64,000 bases of DNA from Streptococcus sp. HF-1907. Its GTDB lineage: Bacteria; Bacillota; Bacilli; Lactobacillales; Streptococcaceae. The stretch spans positions 1 to 64,000 of the forward strand of contig NZ_JADNQT010000009.1 in assembly GCF_015594605.1 (NCBI RefSeq), in the 5' to 3' direction. Both the position numbers and the translations under genes were made by a program. How positions within the stretch are numbered: position 1 is the stretch's first letter; every line of letters begins with the position of its first letter. This document shows positions 36,790 through 45,654 of this stretch, in pieces. The notes beneath the pieces were generated by a model. It made no database searches, was not told where the DNA came from, and saw nothing but the letters and a program-made list of their open reading frames with translations.

Positions 36790-36798
36790 ACAAAAAAC

Positions 36799-36836
36799 AA
36801 ATAAACGACTAGAACAAAAGAGTTCTGGTCGTTTTA
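36799..36836 (+). terminator. terminator after the flippase gene
   Basis: AACGACTAGAAC / GTTCTGGTCGTT hairpin and T run. Confidence 0.8.
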
Positions 36837-36838
36837 GT

Positions 36839-36855
36839 TATAGTTTGAGATTATA
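36839..36855 (+). promoter_or_regulatory. Met-box (MtaR/MetR-type operator) upstream of metB
   Basis: TATAGTTTGAGATTATA agrees at 15 of 17 positions with the streptococcal Met-box TATAGTTTSAAACTATA as I remember it. It lies 56 bases upstream of the extended -10 TGG-TAAAAT (36908-36916). Confidence 0.55.
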
Positions 36856-36947
36856 ACCAACTATCAGGAACGAAAATATAAAAAAATCAGTCATTTCCAA
36901 TAATAAGTGGTAAAATAGGAGAATGTAATGAATGAGGGGAAAACTAT

Positions 36948-38042
36948 ATGACAAAAAAATTCGGATTAGAAACAATTCTAGCACACGCAGGAATTCATTC
37001 AGATAAAGCAACAGGTGCCCTAACAGCGCCAATCCATTTTTCAACAACTTATCAACACCCAGAATTTGGGAAATCAACAGGTTACGATTACACTCGTACC
37101 AAAAATCCAACCCGTGCAACGGCTGAAAAAACTTTGGCAGCTATCGAAAAAGCACAGTTTGCTTTGGCGACAAGTTCAGGTATGGCAGCTGTTGTCCTTG
37201 CTATGGAAATCTTCCCAGTTGGTAGCAAGGTAGTGGCTGCGCGTGATTTGTACGGTGGTTCATTCCGTTGGTTCAATCAACAGGAAGAAAGTGGTCGCTT
37301 CTTCTTCCAATACACCAATACTGGTGAAGAGATGATTGCAGCCATTTCAGATGATACAGATATTGTTTATATTGAAACGCCAACCAACCCTCTCATGATT
37401 GAATTTGATATTGAAGCTATTGCGAAAGTGGCGCATGAACACAGTGCTAAAGTCATTGTGGATAACACTTTCTATAGCCCTATTTACCAAAATCCAATTG
37501 TTGACGGAGCAGATATTGTTGTTCATTCGGCAACGAAATATTTGTCTGGTCATAATGATGTTCTTGCAGGGGTCGTGATTACTGACGATGAAGCCCTCTA
37601 TAATCAACTTTTTTACAATTTGAACACAACAGGTGCAACCTTGTCACCATTTGATTCTTACTTGTTGATTCGTAGTTTGAAAACCTTGAAATTGCGTATG
37701 GAAAAATCGACAGCCAATGCGCGTGAAGTTGTAGCTTTTTTGGAAAAATCACCTGAGGTAAAAGAAGTTCTCTATACAGGTAAAGGTGGCATGATTTCCT
37801 TTAAAGTGGTTAATCAGAATAAGATTCCTAATATCATAAATAGCCTTGAAGTCTTTACCTTCGCTGAAAGTTTGGGTGGAGTAGAAAGTTTGATTACTTA
37901 CCCAACCACGCAAACGCATGCTGATATTCCAGCAGAAGTTCGTGCTTCATATGGTTTAACAGATGACCTTTTGCGTTTATCAATTGGTATTGAAGATGCT
38001 GAGGATTTGATTGCTGACTTGGCGCAAGCCTTGAAAGACTAA
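36948..38042 (+). CDS. metB: cystathionine gamma-synthase / trans-sulfuration PLP enzyme
   Basis: A 364-residue Cys/Met-metabolism PLP enzyme. The PLP lysine is in S-A-T-K-Y-L-S-G-H-N-D (about residue 194); Y-x-Y-x-R-x-x-N-P-T marks the phosphate-contact region. It condenses an activated homoserine with cysteine to cystathionine. MetB versus a gamma-lyase cannot be settled by motif alone; pairing with a PatB-like beta-lyase and a Met-box favours methionine synthesis. Confidence 0.85.
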   Translation: MTKKFGLETILAHAGIHSDKATGALTAPIHFSTTYQHPEFGKSTGYDYTRTKNPTRATAEKTLAAIEKAQFALATSSGMAAVVLAMEIFPVGSKVVAARDLYGGSFRWFNQQEESGRFFFQYTNTGEEMIAAISDDTDIVYIETPTNPLMIEFDIEAIAKVAHEHSAKVIVDNTFYSPIYQNPIVDGADIVVHSATKYLSGHNDVLAGVVITDDEALYNQLFYNLNTTGATLSPFDSYLLIRSLKTLKLRMEKSTANAREVVAFLEKSPEVKEVLYTGKGGMISFKVVNQNKIPNIINSLEVFTFAESLGGVESLITYPTTQTHADIPAEVRASYGLTDDLLRLSIGIEDAEDLIADLAQALKD

Positions 38043-38053
38043 GGAGAGTGAAA

Positions 38054-39217
38054 ATGGGAACTTACGATTTTACAACCTTACCAGAACGCTTCTCAACTAA
38101 TGCCACCAAATGGCAAGAGACAGTTAAAGACCCAGAAGTTTTGCCCTTGTGGATTGCAGACATGGATTTCCAAGTCTTTTCGGAAATGACGCAAGCGCTA
38201 GAAGCCTTTGCAAAACGCTCAGTTTTCGGTTACGACTCACCTAAACCAAGTCTTTATCAAGCCATCTTGGATTGGGAGGCTAATGAACATGGCTATCGCT
38301 TTGACAAAGAAGCCTTGATTTTGATTGAAGGAGTGGTACCAGCTATCTCAGTAGCTATCCAAGCCTTCACAAAAGAAAACGACGCTGTCATGATTAACAC
38401 ACCAGTCTACCCACCCTTTGCCCGTACAGTTAAGTTGAATAAGCGTCAGCTAGTCACAAACTCTCTCCAAGAAATTGACGACCGTTTTGAAATTGATTTT
38501 GAACAACTTGAGAAAGATATTGTTGACAATGATGTGAAACTCTTTGCTTTTTGTAGCCCTCATAATCCTGGTGGGCGTGTTTGGTCCATTGTTGACCTGC
38601 AAAAAGTCGGCGATATTTGCCAAAAACACGGTGTCATCCTGATTTCAGATGAAATTCACCAAGACATGGCTCTCTTTGGAAACAAACATCATTCTTTCAA
38701 CACTGTGTCCGAAAACTTCAAAAATTTTACGATTATTTTGGCTAGTGCCACTAAGACCTTCAATATTGCGGGAACTAAAAATAGCTTTGCCATTATTGAA
38801 AATGAAGGCTTGCGCCAGCAATTTAAAGAACGCCAGCTAACCAACAATCAACATGAAATATCATCTCTTGGTTTGGTAGCGACAGAGGTTGCCTTGACCC
38901 AAGGAAAACCATGGCTAGAAGAATTAAAGCCACTTATTGAACGCCATATATCTTATGTTTACCACCAGTTGACTGAAAAGACTAAAATTAAAGTGATGCA
39001 ACCACAAGGGACCTACCTCATCTGGCTAGATTTTTCAGCATATGGTTTGGATCACAAAGCCTTACAAGAAAAAATCCGCTACGAAGCTAAATTGGTGCTC
39101 AATGATGGCTTGACCTTTGGAGAAGAAGGTCGTAACCATGCTCGCTTCAATGTTGCAGCACCGACTACTATCATCGAAGAAGCTGTTAAACGCTTGGTGG
39201 ATGTATTTGGAAAATAG
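38054..39217 (+). CDS. patB: MalY/PatB-family cystathionine beta-lyase
   Basis: A 387-residue fold-type I PLP aminotransferase-like lyase. L-P-L-W-I-A-D-M-D-F near the N-terminus and S-A-T-K-T-F-N-I-A-G with the PLP lysine identify the MalY/PatB group, which cleaves cystathionine to homocysteine. I chose the ATG at 38054 because AAGGAGAGTG sits before it; GTG at 38048 overlaps that site. It forms a two-gene methionine operon with metB. Confidence 0.88.
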   Translation: MGTYDFTTLPERFSTNATKWQETVKDPEVLPLWIADMDFQVFSEMTQALEAFAKRSVFGYDSPKPSLYQAILDWEANEHGYRFDKEALILIEGVVPAISVAIQAFTKENDAVMINTPVYPPFARTVKLNKRQLVTNSLQEIDDRFEIDFEQLEKDIVDNDVKLFAFCSPHNPGGRVWSIVDLQKVGDICQKHGVILISDEIHQDMALFGNKHHSFNTVSENFKNFTIILASATKTFNIAGTKNSFAIIENEGLRQQFKERQLTNNQHEISSLGLVATEVALTQGKPWLEELKPLIERHISYVYHQLTEKTKIKVMQPQGTYLIWLDFSAYGLDHKALQEKIRYEAKLVLNDGLTFGEEGRNHARFNVAAPTTIIEEAVKRLVDVFGK

Positions 39218-39275
39218 CAGCGGATTGGTAAGTGTGAAAACGGTACAATAAATCATCGCTTTTAAGAGCAGGATA

Positions 39276-39284
39276 TGATATAAT
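39276..39284 (+). promoter_or_regulatory. upp promoter -10 region
   Basis: TGA-TATAAT (hexamer 39279-39284). The leader contains a hairpin GAGAGA-CAGAT-TCTCTC (39306-39322). Confidence 0.55.
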
Positions 39285-39353
39285 ATCTTGTGATAAATTT
39301 AGATGAGAGACAGATTCTCTCCTTGATATTAAAATAGAAAGCGGTCTTTAACA

Positions 39354-39983
39354 ATGGGTAAATTTCAAGTTATCTCACATCCACTCATTCAACACAAATT
39401 GTCAATCTTGCGTCGAACAACAACATCAACAAAAGATTTCCGTGAATTAGTCAATGAAATTGCAATGCTAATGGGTTACGAAGTTTCTCGTGACCTTCCA
39501 CTTGAAGATGTTGAAATCGAAACACCGATTACCAAAACTGTTCAAAAACAATTGGCTGGTAAAAAATTGGCTATCGTTCCAATTCTTCGTGCAGGTATCG
39601 GGATGGTTGATGGTTTGCTCAGCCTTGTTCCAGCGGCTAAAGTTGGTCACATCGGTATGTATCGTGATGAAGAAACCCTCCAACCAGTTGAGTACCTTGT
39701 CAAATTACCAGTAGATATCGACCAACGTCAAATTTTCTTGGTTGACCCAATGCTTGCGACTGGTGGATCTGCAATCTTAGCTGTTGACTCACTTAAAAAA
39801 CGTGGCGCAGCCAACATCAAATTTGTCTGCTTGGTAGCGGCTCCTGAAGGTGTCAAAGCTCTTCAAGAAGCACATCCAGATATTGATATCTACACAGCGG
39901 CCCTTGATGAGAAACTTAATGAGAATGGCTACATTGTTCCAGGTCTTGGTGACGCTGGTGACCGCCTCTTTGGTACAAAATAA
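39354..39983 (+). CDS. upp: uracil phosphoribosyltransferase
   Basis: A 209-residue enzyme making UMP from uracil and PRPP (pyrimidine salvage). The PRPP-binding loop [10 protein letters not shown] and the uracil-binding C-terminal [12 protein letters not shown] are both present. Only a weak ribosome site (AAAGCGG) precedes the ATG. It has its own terminator. Confidence 0.96.
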   Translation: MGKFQVISHPLIQHKLSILRRTTTSTKDFRELVNEIAMLMGYEVSRDLPLEDVEIETPITKTVQKQLAGKKLAIVPILRAGIGMVDGLLSLVPAAKVGHIGMYRDEETLQPVEYLVKLPVDIDQRQIFLVDPMLATGGSAILAVDSLKKRGAANIKFVCLVAAPEGVKALQEAHPDIDIYTAALDEKLNENGYIVPGLGDAGDRLFGTK

Positions 39984-39989
39984 GAAATC

Positions 39990-40021
39990 AACTTTCCGGT
40001 TATTACTGGAAAGTTTTTTAT
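39990..40021 (+). terminator. upp terminator
   Basis: AACTTTCC-GGTTATTACT-GGAAAGTT stem with T run. Confidence 0.85.
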
Positions 40022-40050
40022 TTGACCTTTTTTGACCAATTGATTATAAT
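40021..40050 (+). promoter_or_regulatory. clpP promoter with CtsR operator
   Basis: TTGACC (40022-40027), 17 bases, TATAAT (40045-40050). On the minus strand, GGTCAAAAAAGGTCAAA (40037-40021) matches the CtsR heptad repeat RGTCAAANANRGTCAAA perfectly and covers the -35, giving heat-shock repression. Confidence 0.9.
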
Positions 40051-40085
40051 AGTGACAATCAGAAAAAAGAAATGGAGAATTTTCT

Positions 40086-40676
40086 ATGATTCCAGTAGTT
40101 ATTGAACAAACGAGCCGTGGCGAACGCTCATACGATATTTATTCTCGCCTTTTGAAAGACCGCATCATCATGTTGACAGGCCCAGTTGAAGATAATATGG
40201 CTAATTCGATTATCGCTCAGCTATTATTCTTGGATGCTCAAGATAATACAAAAGATATCTATCTCTATGTCAACACACCAGGTGGTTCTGTCTCAGCTGG
40301 TCTTGCCATCGTGGATACCATGAATTTCATCAAGTCTGACGTGCAAACCATCGTTATGGGAATGGCAGCTTCAATGGGAACCATCATTGCCTCATCTGGT
40401 ACAAAGGGTAAACGATTCATGTTGCCAAATGCAGAATACATGATTCACCAACCAATGGGCGGTACTGGCGGCGGTACACAACAAACTGATATGGCTATCG
40501 CAGCTGAGCATCTCTTGAAAACACGTCAAAACTTGGAACAAATTTTGGCAGATAATTCAGGACAAAGTCTTGAAAAAGTTCATGCGGATGCCGAACGTGA
40601 TAACTGGATGAGTGCTCAAGAAACCCTTGAATACGGCTTCATCGACGAAATCATGGCTAACAATGCTTTAAAATAA
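40086..40676 (+). CDS. clpP: ATP-dependent Clp protease proteolytic subunit
   Basis: A 196-residue serine peptidase forming the tetradecameric ClpP barrel. Catalytic Ser96 is in G-M-A-A-S-M-G, His121 in Y-M-I-H-Q-P, and the aspartate lies in the following helix region (A-E-R-D-N-W-M). It degrades misfolded and regulatory proteins with ClpX, ClpC, ClpE or ClpL. CtsR controls the promoter; a strong terminator follows. Confidence 0.96.
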   Translation: MIPVVIEQTSRGERSYDIYSRLLKDRIIMLTGPVEDNMANSIIAQLLFLDAQDNTKDIYLYVNTPGGSVSAGLAIVDTMNFIKSDVQTIVMGMAASMGTIIASSGTKGKRFMLPNAEYMIHQPMGGTGGGTQQTDMAIAAEHLLKTRQNLEQILADNSGQSLEKVHADAERDNWMSAQETLEYGFIDEIMANNALK

Positions 40677-40694
40677 TTACTAAATGTTAACCGC

Positions 40695-40740
40695 GGAGAG
40701 TTAGACAGTGAAGGTTTACTTTCACCTAACTCTCTTTTTT
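40695..40740 (+). terminator. clpP terminator
   Basis: GAGAGTTAG...CTAACTCTC with inner GTGAA/TTCAC, followed by six T. Confidence 0.9.
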
Positions 40741-40754
40741 GTGCACTGGAATTA

Positions 40755-40763
40755 TGCTATAAT
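40755..40763 (+). promoter_or_regulatory. extended -10 immediately upstream of ylbF
   Basis: TGC-TATAAT (hexamer 40758-40763). The ATG begins seven bases after the hexamer, so the message would be leaderless. Confidence 0.65.
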
Positions 40764-40770
40764 CATCTAT

Positions 40771-41214
40771 ATGTTAAGGATAAATCAAGAGTTATTGGAA
40801 ATAGATCAAGCGATTGATGAGCTTGTGACCTGCTTTTTGCAGCTAGAGGAGGTTGACCGTTACAAAAAAGCGAAATTAGCTGTTGAAAGCAATCAAGAGC
40901 TGCAGGACTTGATAAAGACATTTCAAGAAAAGCAAGCTGATTTTCAGGAAGTGAAGGACTACGCTCGGTTTAGACCTGAGGTGGGAGACTTAAGACGAAA
41001 AGTTTATCAGTTAAAGCGTCAAATTGATTTGAATAAGGATGTCGTTCAATTGAGACAAGCAGAGGTTGCTCTTCAAGAAATTCTAGCCCATATCTCCCAA
41101 TATCTATCTCAAGCGGTATCAGAGGAAATTTTTGTTGATACAGGTTTACCATTAGCTGCGCATAAGCCTCATCATGACAAAGGACGCGGAAAAAATATCA
41201 AGGAAGGAGGTTAA
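40771..41214 (+). CDS. ylbF: YlbF-family protein (RNase Y complex)
   Basis: A 147-residue, mostly helical protein of the YlbF/YmcA (Com_YlbF) family. In Bacillus it forms a complex with YmcA and YaaT (RicT) that steers RNase Y; RicT is also in this window. The N-terminus [12 protein letters not shown] fits the streptococcal family. No ribosome site precedes the ATG because the promoter -10 is there instead. A basic tail ([11 protein letters not shown]) closes it. Confidence 0.82.
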   Translation: MLRINQELLEIDQAIDELVTCFLQLEEVDRYKKAKLAVESNQELQDLIKTFQEKQADFQEVKDYARFRPEVGDLRRKVYQLKRQIDLNKDVVQLRQAEVALQEILAHISQYLSQAVSEEIFVDTGLPLAAHKPHHDKGRGKNIKEGG

Positions 41215-41216
41215 AG

Positions 41217-41492
41217 ATGACAAGAACATCACGCATTGGACTTGCTGTCTACCTTTACTATAATCGAGATGCAAGAAAGATACAAAAATATGGAGATGTC
41301 CATTACCATTCACGCAGGCTACGCTATATGATTATCTATGTTGATAAAGCCGAAGCTGATGAAGTGGTGGCAGAATTAAAAAGGCTGAAATTTGTGAAAT
41401 CAGTAGCTCCATCACAACTGGATCAAATCAATCACCAGTTTGTAGGAAACCTACATGCTAATGAAGAAACAATCGAAAATAAAATGAATTAA
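41217..41492 (+). CDS. ylbG: YlbG-family (UPF0298, DUF2129) protein
   Basis: A 91-residue protein with the family core [19 protein letters not shown] and F-V-K-x-V. Function is unknown. It starts two bases after ylbF with AAGGAGG as ribosome site, and ylbF-ylbG pairing is conserved in Firmicutes. Confidence 0.88.
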   Translation: MTRTSRIGLAVYLYYNRDARKIQKYGDVHYHSRRLRYMIIYVDKAEADEVVAELKRLKFVKSVAPSQLDQINHQFVGNLHANEETIENKMN

Positions 41493-41496
41493 TGGG

Positions 41497-41525
41497 TTGA
41501 CAATTTTCTGATAATTCAGTATTCT
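41497..41525 (+). promoter_or_regulatory. livJ promoter with CodY box
   Basis: TTGACA (41497-41502), 17 bases, TATTCT (41520-41525). In the spacer, AATTTTCTGATAATT (41502-41516) matches the CodY motif AATTTTCWGAAAATT at 14 of 15 positions. Confidence 0.8.
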
Positions 41526-41569
41526 TGTATGTGAACTATTTTTTAGAAAATTTTAAGGAGAAAAGACAT

Positions 41570-42736
41570 ATGAAAAAGAAATTCGCTCTTGTAGCAGTTG
41601 CTTTTGTTAGTACAGCAGTGTTAGCTGCCTGTGGTACAGTAGGTGGAGGAAATTCAACTACTGGAACAAAGATTGGCGATACCATTAAACTTGGTTATAA
41701 CCTTGAGTTGTCTGGTAGCGTGTCATCTTACGGTAATGCAGAGAAAAACGGTGCAGACCTTGCGGTTAAAGAAATCAATGCTGCTGGTGGCGTTGGTGGT
41801 AAAAAAATTAAAGTTATCTCAAAAGATAACAAATCTGAAAACTCAGAAGCGGCAACAGCTGCTACAAGTTTGGTAACAGCGGGCGCTAACGTTATTTTAG
41901 GACCTGCAACTTCAGGTGCTGCCGGTGCTGCTACCTCTAATGTTACTAAAGGTGGCGTTCCAATGATTTCACCTTCTGGTACACAAGATGACTTGGTTTA
42001 TGGTTCAGATAAGAAAACAGTTAACCAATATTTCTTCCGTGCAACATTTGTAGATAGCTACCAAGGTAAATTGCTTTCAAGCTATGCAACAGATAAATTG
42101 AACGCTAAAAAAGTTGTTCTTTACTACGATAACTCAAATGACTATGCTAAAGGAATTGCAGAATCATTCAAGAAAGCTTACAAAGGTACAATTGTTGAAA
42201 CATTGACATTTGCCTCAGGCGATACTGACTATCAAGCTGCCCTTACAAAACTTAAAGGGAAAGATTTTGATGCTATTGTTATGCCAGGTTACTATACTGA
42301 AACTGGTTTGATTGTTAAACAAGCGCGTGAACAAGGAATCACTCAACCAATCTTAGGTCCTGACGGATTTGATTCACCAAAATTTGTTGAATCAGCAACA
42401 GCATCAGCAGCTACAGATGTTTACTACTTGACTGCCTTCACTACTGAAGGGTCTTCTAAAGCTAAGAAATTCCATGATGCTTATGTGAAAGCTTACAATG
42501 AAGAGCCATCAATGTTTGCAGCCCTTTCATACGACTCTGTTTACATGGCAGCTAAAGCGGCTAAAGGTGCGAAAACATCAGTTGACATTAAAGAAAACTT
42601 GGCTAAATTGAAAGATTTCGAAGGTGTTACTGGTAAAATGTCAGTTGATAAAAACCATAACGTGGTTAAATCAGCTTACGTTATTAGCTTGAAGAATGGT
42701 TCTACAGATAACGTAGAAGTCGTTTCAGCTAAATAA
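41570..42736 (+). CDS. livJ: branched-chain amino acid ABC transporter, binding lipoprotein
   Basis: A 388-residue type I periplasmic-binding lipoprotein. The signal peptide ends in lipobox L-A-A-C (Cys about 22). It has the Leu/Ile/Val-binding fold pattern G-Y-N-L-E-L-S-G and N-G-A-D-L-A-V-K-E-I-N-A-A-G-G. It delivers branched-chain amino acids to LivHM. I chose the ATG at 41570 with AAGGAG upstream. Its own terminator at about 42757-42792 sets it apart from livH. Confidence 0.93.
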   Translation: MKKKFALVAVAFVSTAVLAACGTVGGGNSTTGTKIGDTIKLGYNLELSGSVSSYGNAEKNGADLAVKEINAAGGVGGKKIKVISKDNKSENSEAATAATSLVTAGANVILGPATSGAAGAATSNVTKGGVPMISPSGTQDDLVYGSDKKTVNQYFFRATFVDSYQGKLLSSYATDKLNAKKVVLYYDNSNDYAKGIAESFKKAYKGTIVETLTFASGDTDYQAALTKLKGKDFDAIVMPGYYTETGLIVKQAREQGITQPILGPDGFDSPKFVESATASAATDVYYLTAFTTEGSSKAKKFHDAYVKAYNEEPSMFAALSYDSVYMAAKAAKGAKTSVDIKENLAKLKDFEGVTGKMSVDKNHNVVKSAYVISLKNGSTDNVEVVSAK

Positions 42737-42756
42737 TTTTACACAATATGTTAGTT

Positions 42757-42792
42757 AGCTAGACTGAGTATCGGGTGCTTAGTCTAGTTTTC
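42757..42792 (+). terminator. livJ terminator
   Basis: CTAGACTGAG / CTTAGTCTAG (42759-42786) hairpin followed by TTTTCTAT. Confidence 0.8.
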
Positions 42793-42842
42793 TATATTGG
42801 CAGAATTTTTGAGAAATTTTAAATACTCAAAGGTAATCTAAC

Positions 42843-42871
42843 TTGACAACTGTCAGAAAATTTTATACATT
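42843..42871 (+). promoter_or_regulatory. livH promoter with CodY-like box
   Basis: TTGACA (42843-42848), 17 bases, TACATT (42866-42871). AACTGTCAGAAAATT (13 of 15 CodY positions) lies in the spacer from 42848. It leaves an untranslated leader of about 180 nt before livH. Confidence 0.6.
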
Positions 42872-43060
42872 AGTAATTGGAATTTTAAAGAAGTATGATA
42901 GAGGTAGAGTCTATTTTTGAAGATAGGTTCTTTCTTTAGTATGATGGTAGGCAGTAAATTTTTTGCTCTGCTCATTTGTCGGAAAAATAGTTAAATTCTT
43001 GAAACTTAATGTTTCTAACAATGCTTCTTTAGTGACAAAAATAGAAAGTTTGGTGACAAT

Positions 43061-43930
43061 ATGCTTCAACAGCTTGTCAATGGTTTAATCCTGGGTTCGG
43101 TTTATGCCCTTCTTGCCCTTGGTTACACTATGGTTTACGGCATTATCAAACTGATTAACTTTGCCCATGGGGACATCTATATGATGGGGGCCTTTATGGG
43201 ATACTACTTAATTAGTCAGTTTCACATGAATTTTTTCTTGGCTTTGCTTTTAGCAATGGTAGGATCAGCGATTCTTGGTGTCGTTATTGAATATTTGGCT
43301 TATCGTCCTCTTCGTCAATCAACACGTATTGCGGCTTTGATTACAGCAATTGGGGTATCGTTCCTTTTGGAATACAGCATGGTTTACTTTGTAGGTGCTG
43401 ATACACGTGCCTTCCCTCAAGCAATCAGTACGGTTAAATTTGACCTTGGACCAATCTCAGTGACAAATATCCAGTTGATTATCCTTGGAGTTTCACTGTT
43501 CTTGATGATAGCTTTGCAATTTATCGTTAAGCAAACAAAGATGGGGAAAGCCATGCGTGCGGTTTCTGTGGATAGCGATGCAGCGCAATTGATGGGGATT
43601 AACGTTGACCGCACAATCAGCTTCACCTTTGCACTTGGATCAGCCCTTGCCGGTGCGGGTGGTGTTCTTATCGGTCTTTACTACAACTCAATCCAACCGT
43701 TGATGGGTATGACTCCAGGGCTTAAAGCCTTTGTTGCAGCGGTTCTTGGTGGTATCGGTATTATCCCTGGTGCTGCTCTTGGTGGATTTGTTATCGGTAT
43801 TTTGGAAACTTTCTCAACAGCTATCGGCTTGTCAGATTTCCGTGATGGTATCGTGTACGCAATCTTGATTGTCATTCTCTTGATTCGTCCAGCAGGTATC
43901 CTTGGTAAAAATGTGAAAGAGAAGGTGTAA
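43061..43930 (+). CDS. livH: branched-chain amino acid ABC transporter permease LivH
   Basis: A 289-residue permease of eight helices. Diagnostic sequences are G-L-I-L-G-S-V-Y-A-L-L-A-L-G-Y-T-M-V-Y-G, I-N-F-A-H-G-D and the cytoplasmic coupling loop A-M-R-A-V-S-V-D-S-D-A-A. It forms the membrane channel with LivM. It has a long leader and a weak ribosome site (GGTGACAAT). Confidence 0.92.
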   Translation: MLQQLVNGLILGSVYALLALGYTMVYGIIKLINFAHGDIYMMGAFMGYYLISQFHMNFFLALLLAMVGSAILGVVIEYLAYRPLRQSTRIAALITAIGVSFLLEYSMVYFVGADTRAFPQAISTVKFDLGPISVTNIQLIILGVSLFLMIALQFIVKQTKMGKAMRAVSVDSDAAQLMGINVDRTISFTFALGSALAGAGGVLIGLYYNSIQPLMGMTPGLKAFVAAVLGGIGIIPGAALGGFVIGILETFSTAIGLSDFRDGIVYAILIVILLIRPAGILGKNVKEKV

Positions 43931-43936
43931 GAGACG

Positions 43937-44890
43937 ATGAAACAAAATCTAAAATCAATTCTTTCATGGTTGGCAATTGCTGTTTTAGGCTATCTCCTCA
44001 TCTCAGTTCTTATTAGCGCAGGAATCTTCAATTTGTACCATGTTCAAGTGATGCAAACTATCGGAATCAATATCATCTTAGCCATTGGGCTTAATTTGAT
44101 TGTTGGATTCTCTGGACAGTTCTCACTTGGTCATGCTGGTTTTATGGCTATTGGCGCCTATGCGGTTGCCATTATTGGTCTTAGAATGCCAAGCTATGGC
44201 GGTTTCTTTATTGCGATGCTTGTTGGGGTCATCCTTGCTGGCTTGGTTGCTCTTGTTGTTGGTATTCCAACTCTTCGCTTGAAAGGTGACTATCTTGCCA
44301 TTTCAACATTGGGTGTTGCTGAAATCATCCGTATCCTTTTGGTTAATGGTGGTACTTTGACAAATGGTGCAGCAGGTATCTTGGGAATTCCATCGTTTAC
44401 AACATGGCCACTTGTCTATATCTTTGTAGTGCTTAGCCTAGTCCTTGCTATGAACTTCTTGCGTAGCCCTCTTGGTCGTAATACCATGGCTGTGCGTGAA
44501 GATGAAATTGCAGCTGAATCTGTTGGTGTTAATACGACTAAAGTTAAAGTTGGTGCCTTTGTATTCGGTGCTATGCTAGCTGCGGTTGCAGGTAGCTTGC
44601 AAGCTGGTTATGTTGGAACAGTTATGCCTAAAGACTTTGCCTTCATGACATCAGTTAATGTCTTGATTATCGTCGTTCTTGGTGGTCTTGGTTCAATGAC
44701 TGGTACTGTTGTAGCAGCAGTGGTGCTTGGTCTTCTTAATATGGTCCTCCAAGATTACTCAGAGATACGTATGATTATTTATGCGCTAGCTCTTATTCTC
44801 ATCATGATTTTCCGTCCAGGTGGACTATTGGGAACAAAAGAGTTGACGCTTTCAAATTTATTTAATAAATCCAAGAAGGAGGTTAAATAA
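43937..44890 (+). CDS. livM: branched-chain amino acid ABC transporter permease LivM
   Basis: A 317-residue permease; marker sequences are G-F-S-G-Q-F-S-L-G-H-A-G-F-M-A-I-G-A-Y, L-R-L-K-G-D-Y-L-A-I-x-T-L-G and the coupling loop A-V-R-E-D-E-I-A-A-E. It starts six bases after livH and its stop overlaps the livG ATG. Confidence 0.92.
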   Translation: MKQNLKSILSWLAIAVLGYLLISVLISAGIFNLYHVQVMQTIGINIILAIGLNLIVGFSGQFSLGHAGFMAIGAYAVAIIGLRMPSYGGFFIAMLVGVILAGLVALVVGIPTLRLKGDYLAISTLGVAEIIRILLVNGGTLTNGAAGILGIPSFTTWPLVYIFVVLSLVLAMNFLRSPLGRNTMAVREDEIAAESVGVNTTKVKVGAFVFGAMLAAVAGSLQAGYVGTVMPKDFAFMTSVNVLIIVVLGGLGSMTGTVVAAVVLGLLNMVLQDYSEIRMIIYALALILIMIFRPGGLLGTKELTLSNLFNKSKKEVK

Positions 44891-45654
44891 TGGCACTTCT
44901 TGAAGTTAAAAATTTAACCAAAAACTTTGGTGGTTTGACAGCGGTTGGTGACGTGACCATGGAACTTGAAAAAGGAGAATTGGTCGGTTTGATTGGTCCT
45001 AACGGTGCTGGTAAAACAACGCTTTTCAATCTTTTGACCGGGGTTTATGAACCAAGTGAAGGTACTGTGACGCTTGACGGTCAGTTGCTAAATGGCAAAG
45101 CTCCTTACAAAATTGCTTCTATGGGACTTGCTCGTACTTTCCAAAATATTCGTTTGTTTAAAGACATGACTGTACTTGACAATGTTTTGGTCGGCATGAG
45201 TAACCACCATAGTTCACATGCCTTCTCAGCCTTTCTTCGTTTGCCAAAATATTATTTAAGTGAAGCAGAGTTGAAGGAAAAAGCCTTAGAGCTACTGTCA
45301 ATTTTCAATCTGCAAGATGATGCAGAGACTTTGGCTAAAAACTTACCGTACGGTCAACAACGTCGTTTGGAGATTGTCCGTGCCTTGGCAACAGAACCAA
45401 AGATTCTTTTCCTTGACGAACCGGCTGCTGGGATGAACCCACAAGAAACAGCTGAATTGACACAATTGATTCGCCAAATTAAGAAACAATTTAATATTAC
45501 AATCATGTTGATTGAACATGATATGAGCTTGGTTATGGAAGTTACGGAACGTATTTATGTGTTGGAATATGGTCGTTTGATTGCCCACGGAACACCAGAA
45601 GAAATCAAGACCAACCAACGCGTTATCGAAGCTTATCTTGGAGGTGAAGCCTAA
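44890..45654 (+). CDS. livG: branched-chain amino acid ABC transporter ATPase LivG
   Basis: A 254-residue ATPase with Walker A G-P-N-G-A-G-K-T-T, signature-region L-P-Y-G-Q-Q-R-R-L-E-I, Walker B I-L-F-L-D-E-P-A-A-G-M-N-P and H-loop I-E-H-D-M. The shift from LSGG to L-P-Y-G-Q is the LivG-type signature. GAAGGAGGT precedes the ATG; the stop overlaps livF. Confidence 0.94.
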   Translation: MALLEVKNLTKNFGGLTAVGDVTMELEKGELVGLIGPNGAGKTTLFNLLTGVYEPSEGTVTLDGQLLNGKAPYKIASMGLARTFQNIRLFKDMTVLDNVLVGMSNHHSSHAFSAFLRLPKYYLSEAELKEKALELLSIFNLQDDAETLAKNLPYGQQRRLEIVRALATEPKILFLDEPAAGMNPQETAELTQLIRQIKKQFNITIMLIEHDMSLVMEVTERIYVLEYGRLIAHGTPEEIKTNQRVIEAYLGGEA

